64,000 bases of DNA. Origin: Treponema sp. (GTDB lineage: Bacteria > Spirochaetota > Spirochaetia > Treponematales > Treponemataceae). Where the stretch lies: contig JAEDED010000008.1 in the NCBI GenBank assembly GCA_016293495.1, positions 1 through 64,000 on the forward strand, written 5' to 3'. This document shows positions 36,859 through 45,941 of this stretch, one piece after another (the stretch's first letter is position 1; each line of letters begins with the position of its first letter). The notes under the pieces are model-generated. The model did no database searches. It was given only the letters and a program-made list of their open reading frames with translations, and was not told where the DNA came from. Position numbers and translations under genes: made by a program.

Positions 36859-37764
36859 CTATTTAATTTTATTTGCAATATAAGCCTGGTTTGCATTGAT
36901 GCAGTATTCTTTCATCCAGGCTTTTATTGGCGAAATCCAGTTGTCATCACTGATTCCTACCAGAGATAATCTTTCAAGAATAAAATACATGTAATCTCTG
37001 ATTTCTTTCAAATCTTTTTCAGGAATGTTTGAAGATTTGAACATGTCATTTAAAAAGTTAATTCCATCTTCAACTGTAAAATAAGGCTTCATAAGGAAAG
37101 TCATCATGTACAGAGCAGCAGGAATACAGTTAACGCTGTGCTGCTTGATGTATAGAACGGTCTCGGCAATTTTAATTGCATCGTGATACATTTCCTGAAG
37201 GTACAAGTCTTTTTCTTCCTGTGGAATTTCTTCAATTTCTTTGAACGCCTGTCTGTAGAAAGACCATACCAGACTTACGACGCAGATGTGAAGGCTTGGA
37301 ACACAAAGATAATGCGGATCAAAAACATGGATTACACGGAAATAAAATTTTTTGTTGTAATGAGGTCTGTCAGTTGTGCTCATACAGATTTTGTATACTT
37401 TTCCAGCTGAACTGTAGGCAAGTTTGATTTTATTAAGATACGCAATAACATAAGGTTTTGCTTTCTTGTATCCAAGACGTTTGATAATCATCGAAAGCGG
37501 TCTGATCCAGAAGGCCGTAAAGTCCATGTAAATTCCTACTTTATTCGGGTTAAAAGGAATTTTGTTATCAAGCTCATTGTCTACTTTTGCAATAGGGGTT
37601 TTTGTAAAACCAAGCTTTCTTGCAAACTGCGAAATGAAAAAGTCTATGAGAACTGTTTTAATAAATGAGACAAGAGTGAGAAGAATATATGGATGCAACA
37701 ATATATATAAAGCAGTTGTGCCGGCTTTATATTTTTTTATTTTTTTAGGTTCAGTATTTTTCAA
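36859..37764 (-). CDS. Membrane protein with possible PAP2-like phosphatase motifs
   Basis: The 301-residue protein has one or two N-terminal membrane helices (about 17-45). Three segments resemble, weakly, the PAP2/lipid-phosphatase signature: K-x7-RP (KICMSTTDRP), PSLH (CVPSLHICVV) and a later His/Ser segment (KQHSVNCIP). Spacing of the first motif is off by one and the third is poor, so the fold assignment is tentative. It is the last gene of a minus-strand run, 14 nt after the NFACT gene. It could also be a treponeme-specific family of unknown role. Confidence 0.55.
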   Translation of the reverse strand: MKNTEPKKIKKYKAGTTALYILLHPYILLTLVSFIKTVLIDFFISQFARKLGFTKTPIAKVDNELDNKIPFNPNKVGIYMDFTAFWIRPLSMIIKRLGYKKAKPYVIAYLNKIKLAYSSAGKVYKICMSTTDRPHYNKKFYFRVIHVFDPHYLCVPSLHICVVSLVWSFYRQAFKEIEEIPQEEKDLYLQEMYHDAIKIAETVLYIKQHSVNCIPAALYMMTFLMKPYFTVEDGINFLNDMFKSSNIPEKDLKEIRDYMYFILERLSLVGISDDNWISPIKAWMKEYCINANQAYIANKIK

Positions 37765-37778
37765 TGGTACATTTCCTT

Positions 37779-39242
37779 TTAAATGCCTTCCTGTTCCTGG
37801 TGAATTGCATCAAGGCGAGCTAAACGTTTTTGATCTAATGTTATACTTAAATTATTTTCCTGTGAAGGAAGTACAAGACCTTTGGGTCCGTTCTTTGCTC
37901 TGCGCAGATGTTTTACTTGAGTATAATATAAATCAGCCTTGCCATTTTTTCTAGCCTTTGAATAGTATACTGCAAGATTCCCTGCATCAAGCATAATCTC
38001 AAGCGGAATTGTTTTGCCCGCACGGTATTTGACAAATACATAACCGCCAGGACAGTCACGGGTATGAAACCACATGTCATTTCCGCGGACATGGTGGCGA
38101 AGAAGTTCATCGTTTTCATTTGCATCGCGGCCAACAAGAATGTACCAGCCGTCGACTGTAAAGTCTAAGCCGGGATGTGTTTTCTTTTCCTGCTGTTTTG
38201 GTTTTGTATCTTTTCTGAGCATCTGTTCGATGCGTACAGGATTTGTTTCATTCTGGATTGCTTCATATTCTTTTTCGAGACGTGCAATTTTATCTTTAGA
38301 AAGCTGTATGTCCTGTTCAAGCTGTTCCATTCCGGAAAGTTCCTTTTTATAGGAATCATAAAGGGCCTGAGCATTTTCATGTGCATTAAGTTTTGGATTG
38401 AGCTTAATCTGAACAGTCTGGTTTGTTGCGTAATCAAGACATTCAAGGTAATTCATTCCAGGTTTTATTTCTGAAGCATATGAAAGAATTAAATCGCCTT
38501 GATGTTTTTTCTGTTCTGCATTTTCAAAATCTTCTTTCTTCTGTTCAAGCTTTGAAAGGGCAGTGAGAAGTTTTGTGTGATGTTCGTTAAACCATTTTTC
38601 AGCTTTTTCTAAAAGTGCTTCACGGCTTAAAGTGTCTGCATGTTCGCTGTAAAAGATATCAATCTTTTCATTAAAAGAAAGTTCTGAAAAAGCTTTATAC
38701 TTTGCCTGTTCGCTCTGGTTGTATTCCTCTTCAAGTTCAGAAAAATCTCGTACAGGAAATTTCTTTACAGGCTCTGATTTAATTTCTGGTTCTGTATATT
38801 GACCGCCGGTTACTTCATCTTTGCCCGGGCGACGGAACATGGAATCAAGAACTTTTCCGGTTAAGTCACAGAGAATAATATTACCTGCATTAGACCACAG
38901 ACGGATATACATGATGAAGTTTTCATCACCGTGATCAAGATCAAGACGAATTACACGTTCAAGACCGAGCTGTCTGCACGAAATTATTTTAGAACCCTTG
39001 ATTCTTGATTTTAAAAATTCCATGAAGCGAAGAGGCTTTTCGTTCTTAGGAATTTTTCTGCGCGTTTCATTTATTCGACAGCTTTTCTGGGCTGTACAGA
39101 TTAAAACAGTTTTTGCAGTTGAGTTTTTGTAAGTGTATAATGCGAGAGTATCAAAACCTGGCTGGATGATATCCTGAATAAATGCGCCTTCCAGATCAAG
39201 TTCTGAAAGGGCCGCATTTATTTCGTTACAGTTTAGAGACAT
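37779..39242 (-). CDS. NFACT-family protein (RqcH/Rqc2-like, fibronectin-binding-protein-like)
   Basis: The 487-residue protein has a divergent NFACT-N domain, a central coiled coil (about 210-330), and a well-conserved C-terminal NFACT-R (DUF814) domain (about 345-460) with HHVRGNDMWFHTRDCPGGYV. RqcH proteins bind obstructed large ribosomal subunits and add alanine tails that mark stalled chains. This one is shorter than Bacillus RqcH (about 570 residues), and the N-terminal DR motif needed for tailing is not obvious, so activity is uncertain. The start overlaps the end of the HATPase-cNMP gene by 10 bases. Confidence 0.85.
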   Translation of the reverse strand: MSLNCNEINAALSELDLEGAFIQDIIQPGFDTLALYTYKNSTAKTVLICTAQKSCRINETRRKIPKNEKPLRFMEFLKSRIKGSKIISCRQLGLERVIRLDLDHGDENFIMYIRLWSNAGNIILCDLTGKVLDSMFRRPGKDEVTGGQYTEPEIKSEPVKKFPVRDFSELEEEYNQSEQAKYKAFSELSFNEKIDIFYSEHADTLSREALLEKAEKWFNEHHTKLLTALSKLEQKKEDFENAEQKKHQGDLILSYASEIKPGMNYLECLDYATNQTVQIKLNPKLNAHENAQALYDSYKKELSGMEQLEQDIQLSKDKIARLEKEYEAIQNETNPVRIEQMLRKDTKPKQQEKKTHPGLDFTVDGWYILVGRDANENDELLRHHVRGNDMWFHTRDCPGGYVFVKYRAGKTIPLEIMLDAGNLAVYYSKARKNGKADLYYTQVKHLRRAKNGPKGLVLPSQENNLSITLDQKRLARLDAIHQEQEGI

Positions 39243-40546
39243 TTATTTTTTTCTTCGTTAAGGAGTTTCTGTAATTCGATTGTCTTATGAGTCTGATTGA
39301 AAAGTCTCTGTGCAAGCATCTTTGAAAGGAAGATACCGTAGTGTGGATTTTTTCTAATCATATCAAGGAAGTCAATTTTAGGAATCTTGATCAAACGGCA
39401 GTTTCCACTTGCAAGAATTGTTGCACTTCTTCTGTCGTTTAAGAGGAATGACATTTCTCCGATAAACATGTCATTTGGTGTTAGTACAGAAACAAGTTTG
39501 CGTCCGGAATAAACTGCATATTTTCCAGCTACGATAAAGTACAAATCGTTTGTCTGTTCGTTTTCGCGGCAGATAACTTCGCGGTCTTTGAAGGTAACTG
39601 TTTCGAATGTGCGCAATACTCCAGGAATGTTGTTTGATGTATTTTTCTGACTTTTAAGTTTTAATGTTACTTCGTTACCTTTTTCGTTGTACGAAAGTGT
39701 TCCTACCATTTCTGAAGAAAGCTGGATTCCGCGGCCATGAAGTTCTTCAGACTGTTCAGTTTCTTTTTGAGTATATTTTCTCCAGTCAAAGCCGTTACCG
39801 TCATCGCGTACTGTAAATGAACAGTAGTCCTGGTTAAGTGCGTATGAAATTGAAATCTTTCTGTCTGCAAATTTTGGATCATGCCGTTTCTGTTCAATGA
39901 GGGAAACTATTTCGCCGTTTTCTTCCATCCACTTAGTTTTTTCTTCAAAAGAAATTTCAAGGTTTCCGTGTTCGAGAGCGTTGATTAAAAGTTCTGACAA
40001 TGCAATCTGAAGATTGAATCTGTTAACTTCTGTAATTTTACTTGTGTTGTAAAGATAACTTACGAGGAAGCTTGAGTAGAACTGAATGTCCAAAAGGTCA
40101 TTGTCAAAAGAGAAGTGACCTGATTCTTCACCTTCAAAGTCATTCTGCATACCACGATGGAAAATAAACTGCTGGTTTGCAAGAATAAGTTTAAGAAGTC
40201 GTTCAAAGTGCTGTTTGAATTCTTCGAGTGTGAGTACACAGAGGATGTTTGAATCTTTTAATTCTTCAAGTGTCTGTTTTTTACCGCGTGATGCACATAC
40301 TGCAATGATTCCGCCGTAGTGAAGCCATGGGTCAGCATTGATTGTAGAAAGAATTGTATCACAGTCGGTATCTTCAGAGGTGTAGTCAAGAACTTTGATT
40401 TCAGGAAGTTCATAGTTGATGTAGTTAATGATCTGAGGTGTGAACCACAAAAACTCGCCGTTAAAGTAACGTTCAAATTTAGTTAATGCTTCTTTAACTG
40501 TATCGATTACCTGTTCATTTGAAGAAATTGTTAAGATTTTTTTCAT
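39233..40546 (-). CDS. Receiver-like / HATPase / cyclic-nucleotide-binding regulatory protein
   Basis: The 437-residue protein has three parts. The N-terminus (1-125) is receiver-like in fold but lacks the usual phospho-acceptor pattern. The middle (about 150-280) is an anti-sigma-type HATPase with an N box (LSELLINALEHGNLE) and a G box (VRDDGNGFDWRKY, then GRGIQLSSEMV). The C-terminus (about 300-420) is a cNMP-binding domain (GEMSFLLNDRRSATILASGNC). No histidine-phosphorylation domain is present. This fits an RsbW/SpoIIAB-like serine kinase controlled by a cyclic nucleotide and makes it a candidate partner of the STAS protein at 17696-18022. It follows ilvB by 15 nt. Confidence 0.85.
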   Translation of the reverse strand: MKKILTISSNEQVIDTVKEALTKFERYFNGEFLWFTPQIINYINYELPEIKVLDYTSEDTDCDTILSTINADPWLHYGGIIAVCASRGKKQTLEELKDSNILCVLTLEEFKQHFERLLKLILANQQFIFHRGMQNDFEGEESGHFSFDNDLLDIQFYSSFLVSYLYNTSKITEVNRFNLQIALSELLINALEHGNLEISFEEKTKWMEENGEIVSLIEQKRHDPKFADRKISISYALNQDYCSFTVRDDGNGFDWRKYTQKETEQSEELHGRGIQLSSEMVGTLSYNEKGNEVTLKLKSQKNTSNNIPGVLRTFETVTFKDREVICRENEQTNDLYFIVAGKYAVYSGRKLVSVLTPNDMFIGEMSFLLNDRRSATILASGNCRLIKIPKIDFLDMIRKNPHYGIFLSKMLAQRLFNQTHKTIELQKLLNEEKNKCL

Positions 40547-40561
40547 TGTATCACCAATTGA

Positions 40562-42289
40562 TTAGTTAATTGATTCGATATTTGCCTTACCGGCTTTTAC
40601 GAATGGAAGAACGTCTTCTTCTGAACTTACAGAAACAGTTACAAAGCGAGGCTTGTTTCCTGTTTTTGCAAAAGCTTTCTTTGCCCAGTCTTTATCTGTG
40701 TCAGCGTTGATTGCTTCAATTCCGAAGCCTTTGGCGATTGAAAGTAAATCTGGATTTCCTTTGAAAACTGATGCACTGTAATTTTTTTCGAAAAGGTATT
40801 TCTGCTGCTGGTAAACCATGCCGAGTGTTCCGTTTACGAAAACGATTACTGTTACAGGAAGATCAAGTTCTGCAAGTGTTGCAAGTTCCTGGATGTTCAT
40901 CATGATTGAACCGTCACCAGAAATACAAACTGTTCTCTTTTTAGGATTTGCAATTGCACATCCGACAGCGGCAGGAAGACCGAAGCCCATTGTTCCTAAG
41001 GAACCTGAAGTTAAGAAGGTATGTGGTGCTAAAACAGGGTAGTACTGGGCTGCAAACATCTGGTGCTGACCTACGTCTGTTGTTACGAGAAGGTCTTCTG
41101 GTTTTAAGCCTGCTTCTTTTGCTTTTTCAGGAAGGTTTGCAAGGAACGCACGTGGGTTTGTAACTTTGCTTTTTTTGTCCTTTCCGCATTCAACTGAGAA
41201 AGATTCCTTTCTTAATGAAGCCATTTCTTTAAACCATGCAGCGCGTGCTTTAGCTTCATCTTTTGGAGCCTTTGCTGTTTCGCGGATAAGCTCTGCGAGA
41301 ACAGGAAGGCTTGATTCAACATCGGCAACAAGAGAAAGATTTGCTATAAAAATCTTGTTGATTTCTGCAGCGTCAATATCAATGTGTAAAATTTTTGCAT
41401 CAGGACAGAACTTTGATGCTAAGCCGATTGCGCGGTCATCAAAACGAACACCGCATGCAAGAACTAAGTCGCTGTCATGCATTGCGCGGTTTGCTGCAAT
41501 CGATCCGTGCATACCAACCATTCCAAGATAATGTTTTCCGTTTGAAGGAACTGCTCCGATTCCCATCAAAGATGAGATAACCGGCATTTCGTAAACTTCG
41601 AGGAGTTCAGAAATTCCTTTTGCAGAAGAAGGATTGTTACATCCGCCTCCTACGAACATTACAGGCTTTTTAGCTTTGAGAAGGGCAGCGGACATTTCTT
41701 TTAATGTTGAAGCCATTTCTTTTTTATTAGAACGGAATTTTGGTTCGAGTTTTTTATTTGTGATTTTTGGCCATGAATCAAATTCAACTTCTTCAAGCTG
41801 AATGTTGCGGGGAACGTCGATCAATACAGGGCCTGGACGACCGCTTGTGGCAATTTTAAAAGCCATAGGAATTGCTTCGAGAAGTTCCTTTGCAGACTTT
41901 ACCATTACACTGTGTTTTGTAATAGGAAATGAAAGTCCGAAGGTGTCACATTCCTGGAACGCATCAGTTCCGAGCATTGTTGTGTTTACCTGACCTGTGA
42001 TTGCGATGATAGGAATTGAGTCACATTTTGCATCTGCGATTGAAGTCAAAAGGTTCATTGCACCTGGGCCACTTGTTGCAAAACATACAGCCGGTTTTCC
42101 AGTTGAACGTGCGATTCCCTGAGCGACGAAGCCTGCAGCCTGTTCCTGGCGGACGAGAACATGCTGAATTCCACTTCTTGTAAGCTCATCGTAAAGAGGT
42201 AAAATTGAACCTCCCGGAATACCTGCAACTAAGTTAATGCCGTGCATTTTCAGCAATTCAGTAATGATCTGTGATCCTGTTTTTTTCAT
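40562..42289 (-). CDS. ilvB: Acetolactate synthase catalytic (large) subunit
   Basis: AHAS makes acetolactate or acetohydroxybutyrate for Val, Leu and Ile synthesis. The 575-residue protein has the TPP enzyme layout: catalytic Glu in VRQEQAAGFVAQGIARSTG, FAD-region RFDDRA, and the ThDP/Mg motif GDGSIMMNIQELATL. ATG at 42289 is used because GTGGAG just upstream is its Shine-Dalgarno; a GTG at 42304 belongs to that site. No regulatory subunit (ilvN) or other ilv gene is adjacent. No T-box or leader peptide was found in the 290-bp upstream gap. Confidence 0.94.
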   Translation of the reverse strand: MKKTGSQIITELLKMHGINLVAGIPGGSILPLYDELTRSGIQHVLVRQEQAAGFVAQGIARSTGKPAVCFATSGPGAMNLLTSIADAKCDSIPIIAITGQVNTTMLGTDAFQECDTFGLSFPITKHSVMVKSAKELLEAIPMAFKIATSGRPGPVLIDVPRNIQLEEVEFDSWPKITNKKLEPKFRSNKKEMASTLKEMSAALLKAKKPVMFVGGGCNNPSSAKGISELLEVYEMPVISSLMGIGAVPSNGKHYLGMVGMHGSIAANRAMHDSDLVLACGVRFDDRAIGLASKFCPDAKILHIDIDAAEINKIFIANLSLVADVESSLPVLAELIRETAKAPKDEAKARAAWFKEMASLRKESFSVECGKDKKSKVTNPRAFLANLPEKAKEAGLKPEDLLVTTDVGQHQMFAAQYYPVLAPHTFLTSGSLGTMGFGLPAAVGCAIANPKKRTVCISGDGSIMMNIQELATLAELDLPVTVIVFVNGTLGMVYQQQKYLFEKNYSASVFKGNPDLLSIAKGFGIEAINADTDKDWAKKAFAKTGNKPRFVTVSVSSEEDVLPFVKAGKANIESIN

Positions 42290-42505
42290 TATTTTCTCCA
42301 CCAAGAATAGATTTTTATAGTTCTATAAATTTGTCATTTTATAGGAATTATGTCAATAAAGGGGTAGTTTAAAAATAGTGATTTTTTTAAATATTTGTAA
42401 TATTGAGGGATCAGCTGGATTTTATTGGTATGAATATAAACAGATGTTGTTCTGAATATTTAATGAAAAGCTAAATAGAAAAAATCAACATAATGTAGAA
42501 GGGAT

Positions 42506-42550
42506 AAAAAAAATCCAGTCGGCAATGAAGTGTACTTCACAACTGACTGG
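42506..42550 (-). terminator. Terminator after adk
   Basis: CCAGTC (42515-42520) pairs with GACTGG (42545-42550), with an inner perfect palindrome TGAAGT/ACTTCA (42526-42539). On the minus strand it is followed by eight T residues. It ends the rarA-adk transcript before ilvB. Confidence 0.85.
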
Positions 42551-42581
42551 CTTATTTTAAAGGTTAACCTTCAGGTATTTC

Positions 42582-43208
42582 TTATTTGAAGATTTCTTTG
42601 AACTTTCCAAGAAGAACATCTGTTTCGATAGAAGCATCAAGGTCAGTAATCTTTCCTTTTTCTTTATAGAAATTGATTAAAGGTTCTGTCTGTTCTTTGT
42701 AAACGTCCATTCTGTGAAGGATTGATTCCTGTTTGTCGTCGTCGCGCTGGTAAAGTTCACCGCCACATTTGTCACAAATGCCTTCTACTTTTGGAGCTTT
42801 TGTAAGTACGTTGAAGTTTTCACCACAAGCTTTACATACACGGCGTGTAGAAAGACGGCGGATTACAACTTCGTTGTCGATTGTGAAGTTTACACAAGCA
42901 AGGTCAAGACCAAGTGTTTCAAGCATTTCTGCCTGTGGAATTGTGCGTGGGAATCCGTCGAGGATAAATCCGTTTTTGCAGTCATCCTGTGCAAGTCTGT
43001 CTTTTACAAGTTCGAATGTTAGTTCGTCACTTACGAGGCTTCCTGAATCGATGATAGCCTTTACTTTAACTCCAAGTGGAGTCTGTGCTTTGATGTTTGC
43101 ACGGAAGATATCTCCTGTTGAGATGTGTGGAATTTTATAATCTTCCTTTACTTTTACTGCGAGTGAACCTTTTCCAGCTCCTGGAGGTCCTAAAAAAATG
43201 AAATTCAT
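42582..43208 (-). CDS. adk: Adenylate kinase
   Basis: Adk interconverts ATP, AMP and ADP. The 208-residue protein has the P-loop GPPGAGKGS (7-15), the AMP-site HISTGDIFR and DGFPRT motifs, and a long-form LID with a zinc-like Cys4 site (CKACGEN and CDKCGGE). It follows the RarA fusion gene by 45 nt and has an AGGAGAAA Shine-Dalgarno. Complete and typical. Confidence 0.97.
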   Translation of the reverse strand: MNFIFLGPPGAGKGSLAVKVKEDYKIPHISTGDIFRANIKAQTPLGVKVKAIIDSGSLVSDELTFELVKDRLAQDDCKNGFILDGFPRTIPQAEMLETLGLDLACVNFTIDNEVVIRRLSTRRVCKACGENFNVLTKAPKVEGICDKCGGELYQRDDDKQESILHRMDVYKEQTEPLINFYKEKGKITDLDASIETDVLLGKFKEIFK

Positions 43209-43253
43209 ATTTTTCTCCTATTAAAATTATTTACTAAAGTTGTTCTTACTATT

Positions 43254-45734
43254 TTACATTGAAACTGTTAAAAAAGCAATTTCAGTTTCCCAGTTAAAGA
43301 TTGTTGTATCTGAAGCGTTTTCAAGAAGGCTTGAAATTTTTTCAATACTTGCATCTCCGATTGCTTTTGCAATTGCATTTGCATAAGCGGAACTTTCAAG
43401 ATTGAACCAGTTAGCAATTTCGCGTTTTGTGATTCTGCGTTTTTCAATCAAAGTGTCGACTTCGTATGAAACATTAAAGCCTGCATCTTTAAATGCTTTT
43501 ACAATTGAATCATTGTCCCAGTCAAAAAGCGGATTTGTTTTGTCACCAAAGAATTCTTTTTCTGCTTCTTCCATTTTTGAAAGCATAGAATTATACGGCT
43601 CAAACAGTTTGTTTCCTAAAACTTGCGATGCAGTTAATTTACTGATGCGCTGTCCGTGACATGGAATTTTCTGAGCAATCACAATGTTAAATCCCTTTGC
43701 TAGTGGTGCAGTTTCTTCAGGTTTGTCAGCAGCCTCTTTAATAAGCTGGACAAATTCCTTTATTCCCTTTGATGATGCAAAAGGATTTCTGAAAAATACG
43801 TGGTCAAAAATAATTCCCTTGTAAGCAAAAAGCTCAAGCATGTCTACAAGATTTTCATTTTCTTTAGGGAACTCAAGGATAGGCTTATCAAGGTTTCCTA
43901 AAGTGCGGCTGTACTGTTCGAGAACCTGCTTTCCGTTTTCGCTTCGGCATACACCGCAGGTTGCGCCTTCCGGTGTCTTACGGGCAATTTCCCAGAGTAA
44001 CAGTCCGTCATCTGCGTTCCAGATGAGGCTTCGGTCGTGGCGCGAAAGAACTGCAATCTCTGTCATCGTGTCGCGGACTTTTAGAAGAATCTCGGCTCTG
44101 TTTGAATCAATGCGTGACTGCCATGATTTGTCTGCTCTGTCCAAAGCTGTTTCTTTAAATTTATTAACCGGAGTGAAGGTTAAATTCTCCGGATTCTTTG
44201 AATCTCCAGATTTAAAGTGGTCGTTAATCCACCATTCAGAAATTGGATTTTCACCAAACTCAGATTTTGCACAGCTTTTTGCAGTTGCCGAACGTTCCCT
44301 TTCTCCAGGAATTTTTTCAAAATTATTTTTTGATCCTGTAACAAGAGAGTCATCGTCGCCAGCCTGAAGATAGTCACCTTTTTCAAGGATTGCTGCAATC
44401 TGAAGTTCGCGGCGAGAAAGTACGTCGTTTCGAATCTGGTTTTCGTAACCTTGAGTTGAAGGAGTGTAGAACACGCGGCCCATAAGCGCATCAGGAAGAT
44501 ACTGCTGTGCAACCCAATGATCTCGGTATGCATGCGGATACAAATATCCTGACCCGTGGCCAAAGCCTTCTGCATCGCGGTTTGAATCCTTCAGATGATT
44601 TGGAACTTCTGCATCTTCTGATTCTACCGATGACAGCGCATCAAAGAATGCCATTGAACTGTTTGACTTAGGACATGTTGATAAATAAAGAGCCGCATGA
44701 GCAAGGTGATAACGGCCTTCAGGTAAACCGACTCTGTCGAATGCTTCTTCACATGCAGTAACGATTGCGATTGCCATCGGGTCTGCAAGACCTGTGTCTT
44801 CACACGCAGAAATCAGCATTCGTCTGAAAATAAAATGAGGGTCTTCGCCGGCTCTTACCATTCTTGCAAGCCAGTACATTGCGCCGTCAGGATCACGACC
44901 CCGAAGGCTTTTAATGAAGGCGCTTATAATATCGTAATGGTAATCGCCGTCTCTGTCGTATAAAACAACCTTCTTCTGAATTGATTCTTCAGCTGCTTCT
45001 TTAGAAATGTAAATTGTACTTCCGTAAGAAGGCTCTGGAGGGTTTCCGTGAGGATTCCATTTGTCAGGAGTTGTTTCAACTGCAAGCTCAAGTGCGTTCA
45101 AAAGGGAACGGGCATCGCCGTTTGCAGTGTCGATTAAATGTTCAAGCGCGCCTTCTTCAAACTGAACGTTCCAGTGACCGTAACCGCGCTCGTTGTTTTT
45201 GAGAGCCTGTTCTGCGGCCTTCTGAAGGTCATCTCTTGTCAGAGGTTTTAACTGGAATACGCGGCTTCGGCTTACGAGGGCTTTGTTAACTTCAAAGAAC
45301 GGGTTTTCAGTTGTGGCACCGATTAAAATGATTGTGCCGTTTTCTACCCATGGTAAAAGTGCGTCCTGCTGGGCTTTGTTCCAGCGATGAACTTCGTCAA
45401 CAAAGAGAATTGTTCTGCGGCTGTAAAGGTTAAAATAATCTTCTGCCTGTTTAATGGAATTTCTAATGTCAGCAACGCCGGTTAATACAGCATTGAGCGT
45501 AATGAAATTACTTTTTGTATGATTTGCAATAACGCGGGCAAGGGTAGTTTTACCAGAACCCGGCGGTCCGTAAAAGATTACAGATGTCAGCTGGTCAGCC
45601 GCAATTGCACGGCGGAGAAGTCTGCCACGGCCGACAATATGATCCTGACCGATATATTCATCAAGAGTCTGAGGCCGCATGCGCGCCGCAAGAGGTTCCT
45701 TCAATAAATTAACCGCAGCAAAAAGTTCATCCAT
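43254..45734 (-). CDS. rarA: RarA/MgsA-type AAA+ ATPase fused to a methyltransferase-like domain
   Basis: The 826-residue protein is almost twice the usual RarA length. Residues 1-440 are RarA: MRPQTLDEYIGQDHIVG, Walker A GPPGSGKT (56-63), Walker B ILFVDEVHRWNKAQQD, ATTENP sensor 1, and the C-terminal clamp-loader-like part (SCEDTGLADP, GYLYPHAY). RarA acts at stalled replication forks. Residues 530-826 look like a Rossmann-type SAM-methyltransferase in which the usual Gly-rich loop reads NADDGLLLWEIAR; the C-terminal 100 residues are helical. The joined frame is unbroken. The second half's function is unknown. TATAAT lies 6 nt before the ATG. Confidence 0.88.
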   Translation of the reverse strand: MDELFAAVNLLKEPLAARMRPQTLDEYIGQDHIVGRGRLLRRAIAADQLTSVIFYGPPGSGKTTLARVIANHTKSNFITLNAVLTGVADIRNSIKQAEDYFNLYSRRTILFVDEVHRWNKAQQDALLPWVENGTIILIGATTENPFFEVNKALVSRSRVFQLKPLTRDDLQKAAEQALKNNERGYGHWNVQFEEGALEHLIDTANGDARSLLNALELAVETTPDKWNPHGNPPEPSYGSTIYISKEAAEESIQKKVVLYDRDGDYHYDIISAFIKSLRGRDPDGAMYWLARMVRAGEDPHFIFRRMLISACEDTGLADPMAIAIVTACEEAFDRVGLPEGRYHLAHAALYLSTCPKSNSSMAFFDALSSVESEDAEVPNHLKDSNRDAEGFGHGSGYLYPHAYRDHWVAQQYLPDALMGRVFYTPSTQGYENQIRNDVLSRRELQIAAILEKGDYLQAGDDDSLVTGSKNNFEKIPGERERSATAKSCAKSEFGENPISEWWINDHFKSGDSKNPENLTFTPVNKFKETALDRADKSWQSRIDSNRAEILLKVRDTMTEIAVLSRHDRSLIWNADDGLLLWEIARKTPEGATCGVCRSENGKQVLEQYSRTLGNLDKPILEFPKENENLVDMLELFAYKGIIFDHVFFRNPFASSKGIKEFVQLIKEAADKPEETAPLAKGFNIVIAQKIPCHGQRISKLTASQVLGNKLFEPYNSMLSKMEEAEKEFFGDKTNPLFDWDNDSIVKAFKDAGFNVSYEVDTLIEKRRITKREIANWFNLESSAYANAIAKAIGDASIEKISSLLENASDTTIFNWETEIAFLTVSM

Positions 45735-45740
45735 ATTTTT

Positions 45741-45749
45741 ATTATAACA
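45741..45749 (-). promoter_or_regulatory. Extended -10 of the rarA-adk unit (leaderless type)
   Basis: On the minus strand TGTTATAAT (TATAAT at 45741-45746) is a perfect extended -10, 6 nt before the ATG at 45734. The -35 region is only an A/T run, and there is no Shine-Dalgarno. Confidence 0.55.
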
Positions 45750-45765
45750 TGTTTACAAAAAAAAA

Positions 45766-45800
45766 ATAAGTTCCCCGTCAGCATTTGACGAAGAACTTAC
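45766..45800 (-). terminator. Terminator after the lipoprotein gene
   Basis: AAGTTC...GTCA and TGAC...GAACTT form a 10-bp interrupted stem (45769-45798). On the minus strand it is followed by about ten T residues. It ends the 47652-45942 transcript and separates it from rarA. Confidence 0.75.
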
Positions 45801-45808
45801 ATATTAAC

Positions 45809-45922
45809 GCAAACTCGTGAAAGCTCGAACAATCAACATGACGTCGGATTATTGCTGCAACCCACACAGAGTTTGCGTTTCATGCAAACTCGTGGAGGTT
45901 CGAAGAATTATTATGACGGCGG
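45809..45922. repeat. Two 39-bp imperfect direct repeats with a GCAAACTC hairpin
   Basis: GCAAACTCGTG starts near-identical 39-bp segments at 45809 and 45884 (31 of 39 positions match), 75 bp apart. Between them GAGTTTGC (45870-45877) pairs with GCAAACTC (45884-45891). No open frame crosses it. Confidence 0.6.
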
Positions 45923-45941
45923 AAAAGGAATTTACGAACCT

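Noticed and set aside
42290..42505. T-box or attenuator upstream of ilvB
   Set aside because: No T-box core (TGGNACCGCG-like), leader peptide with Ile/Leu/Val codons, or antiterminator pair is visible.
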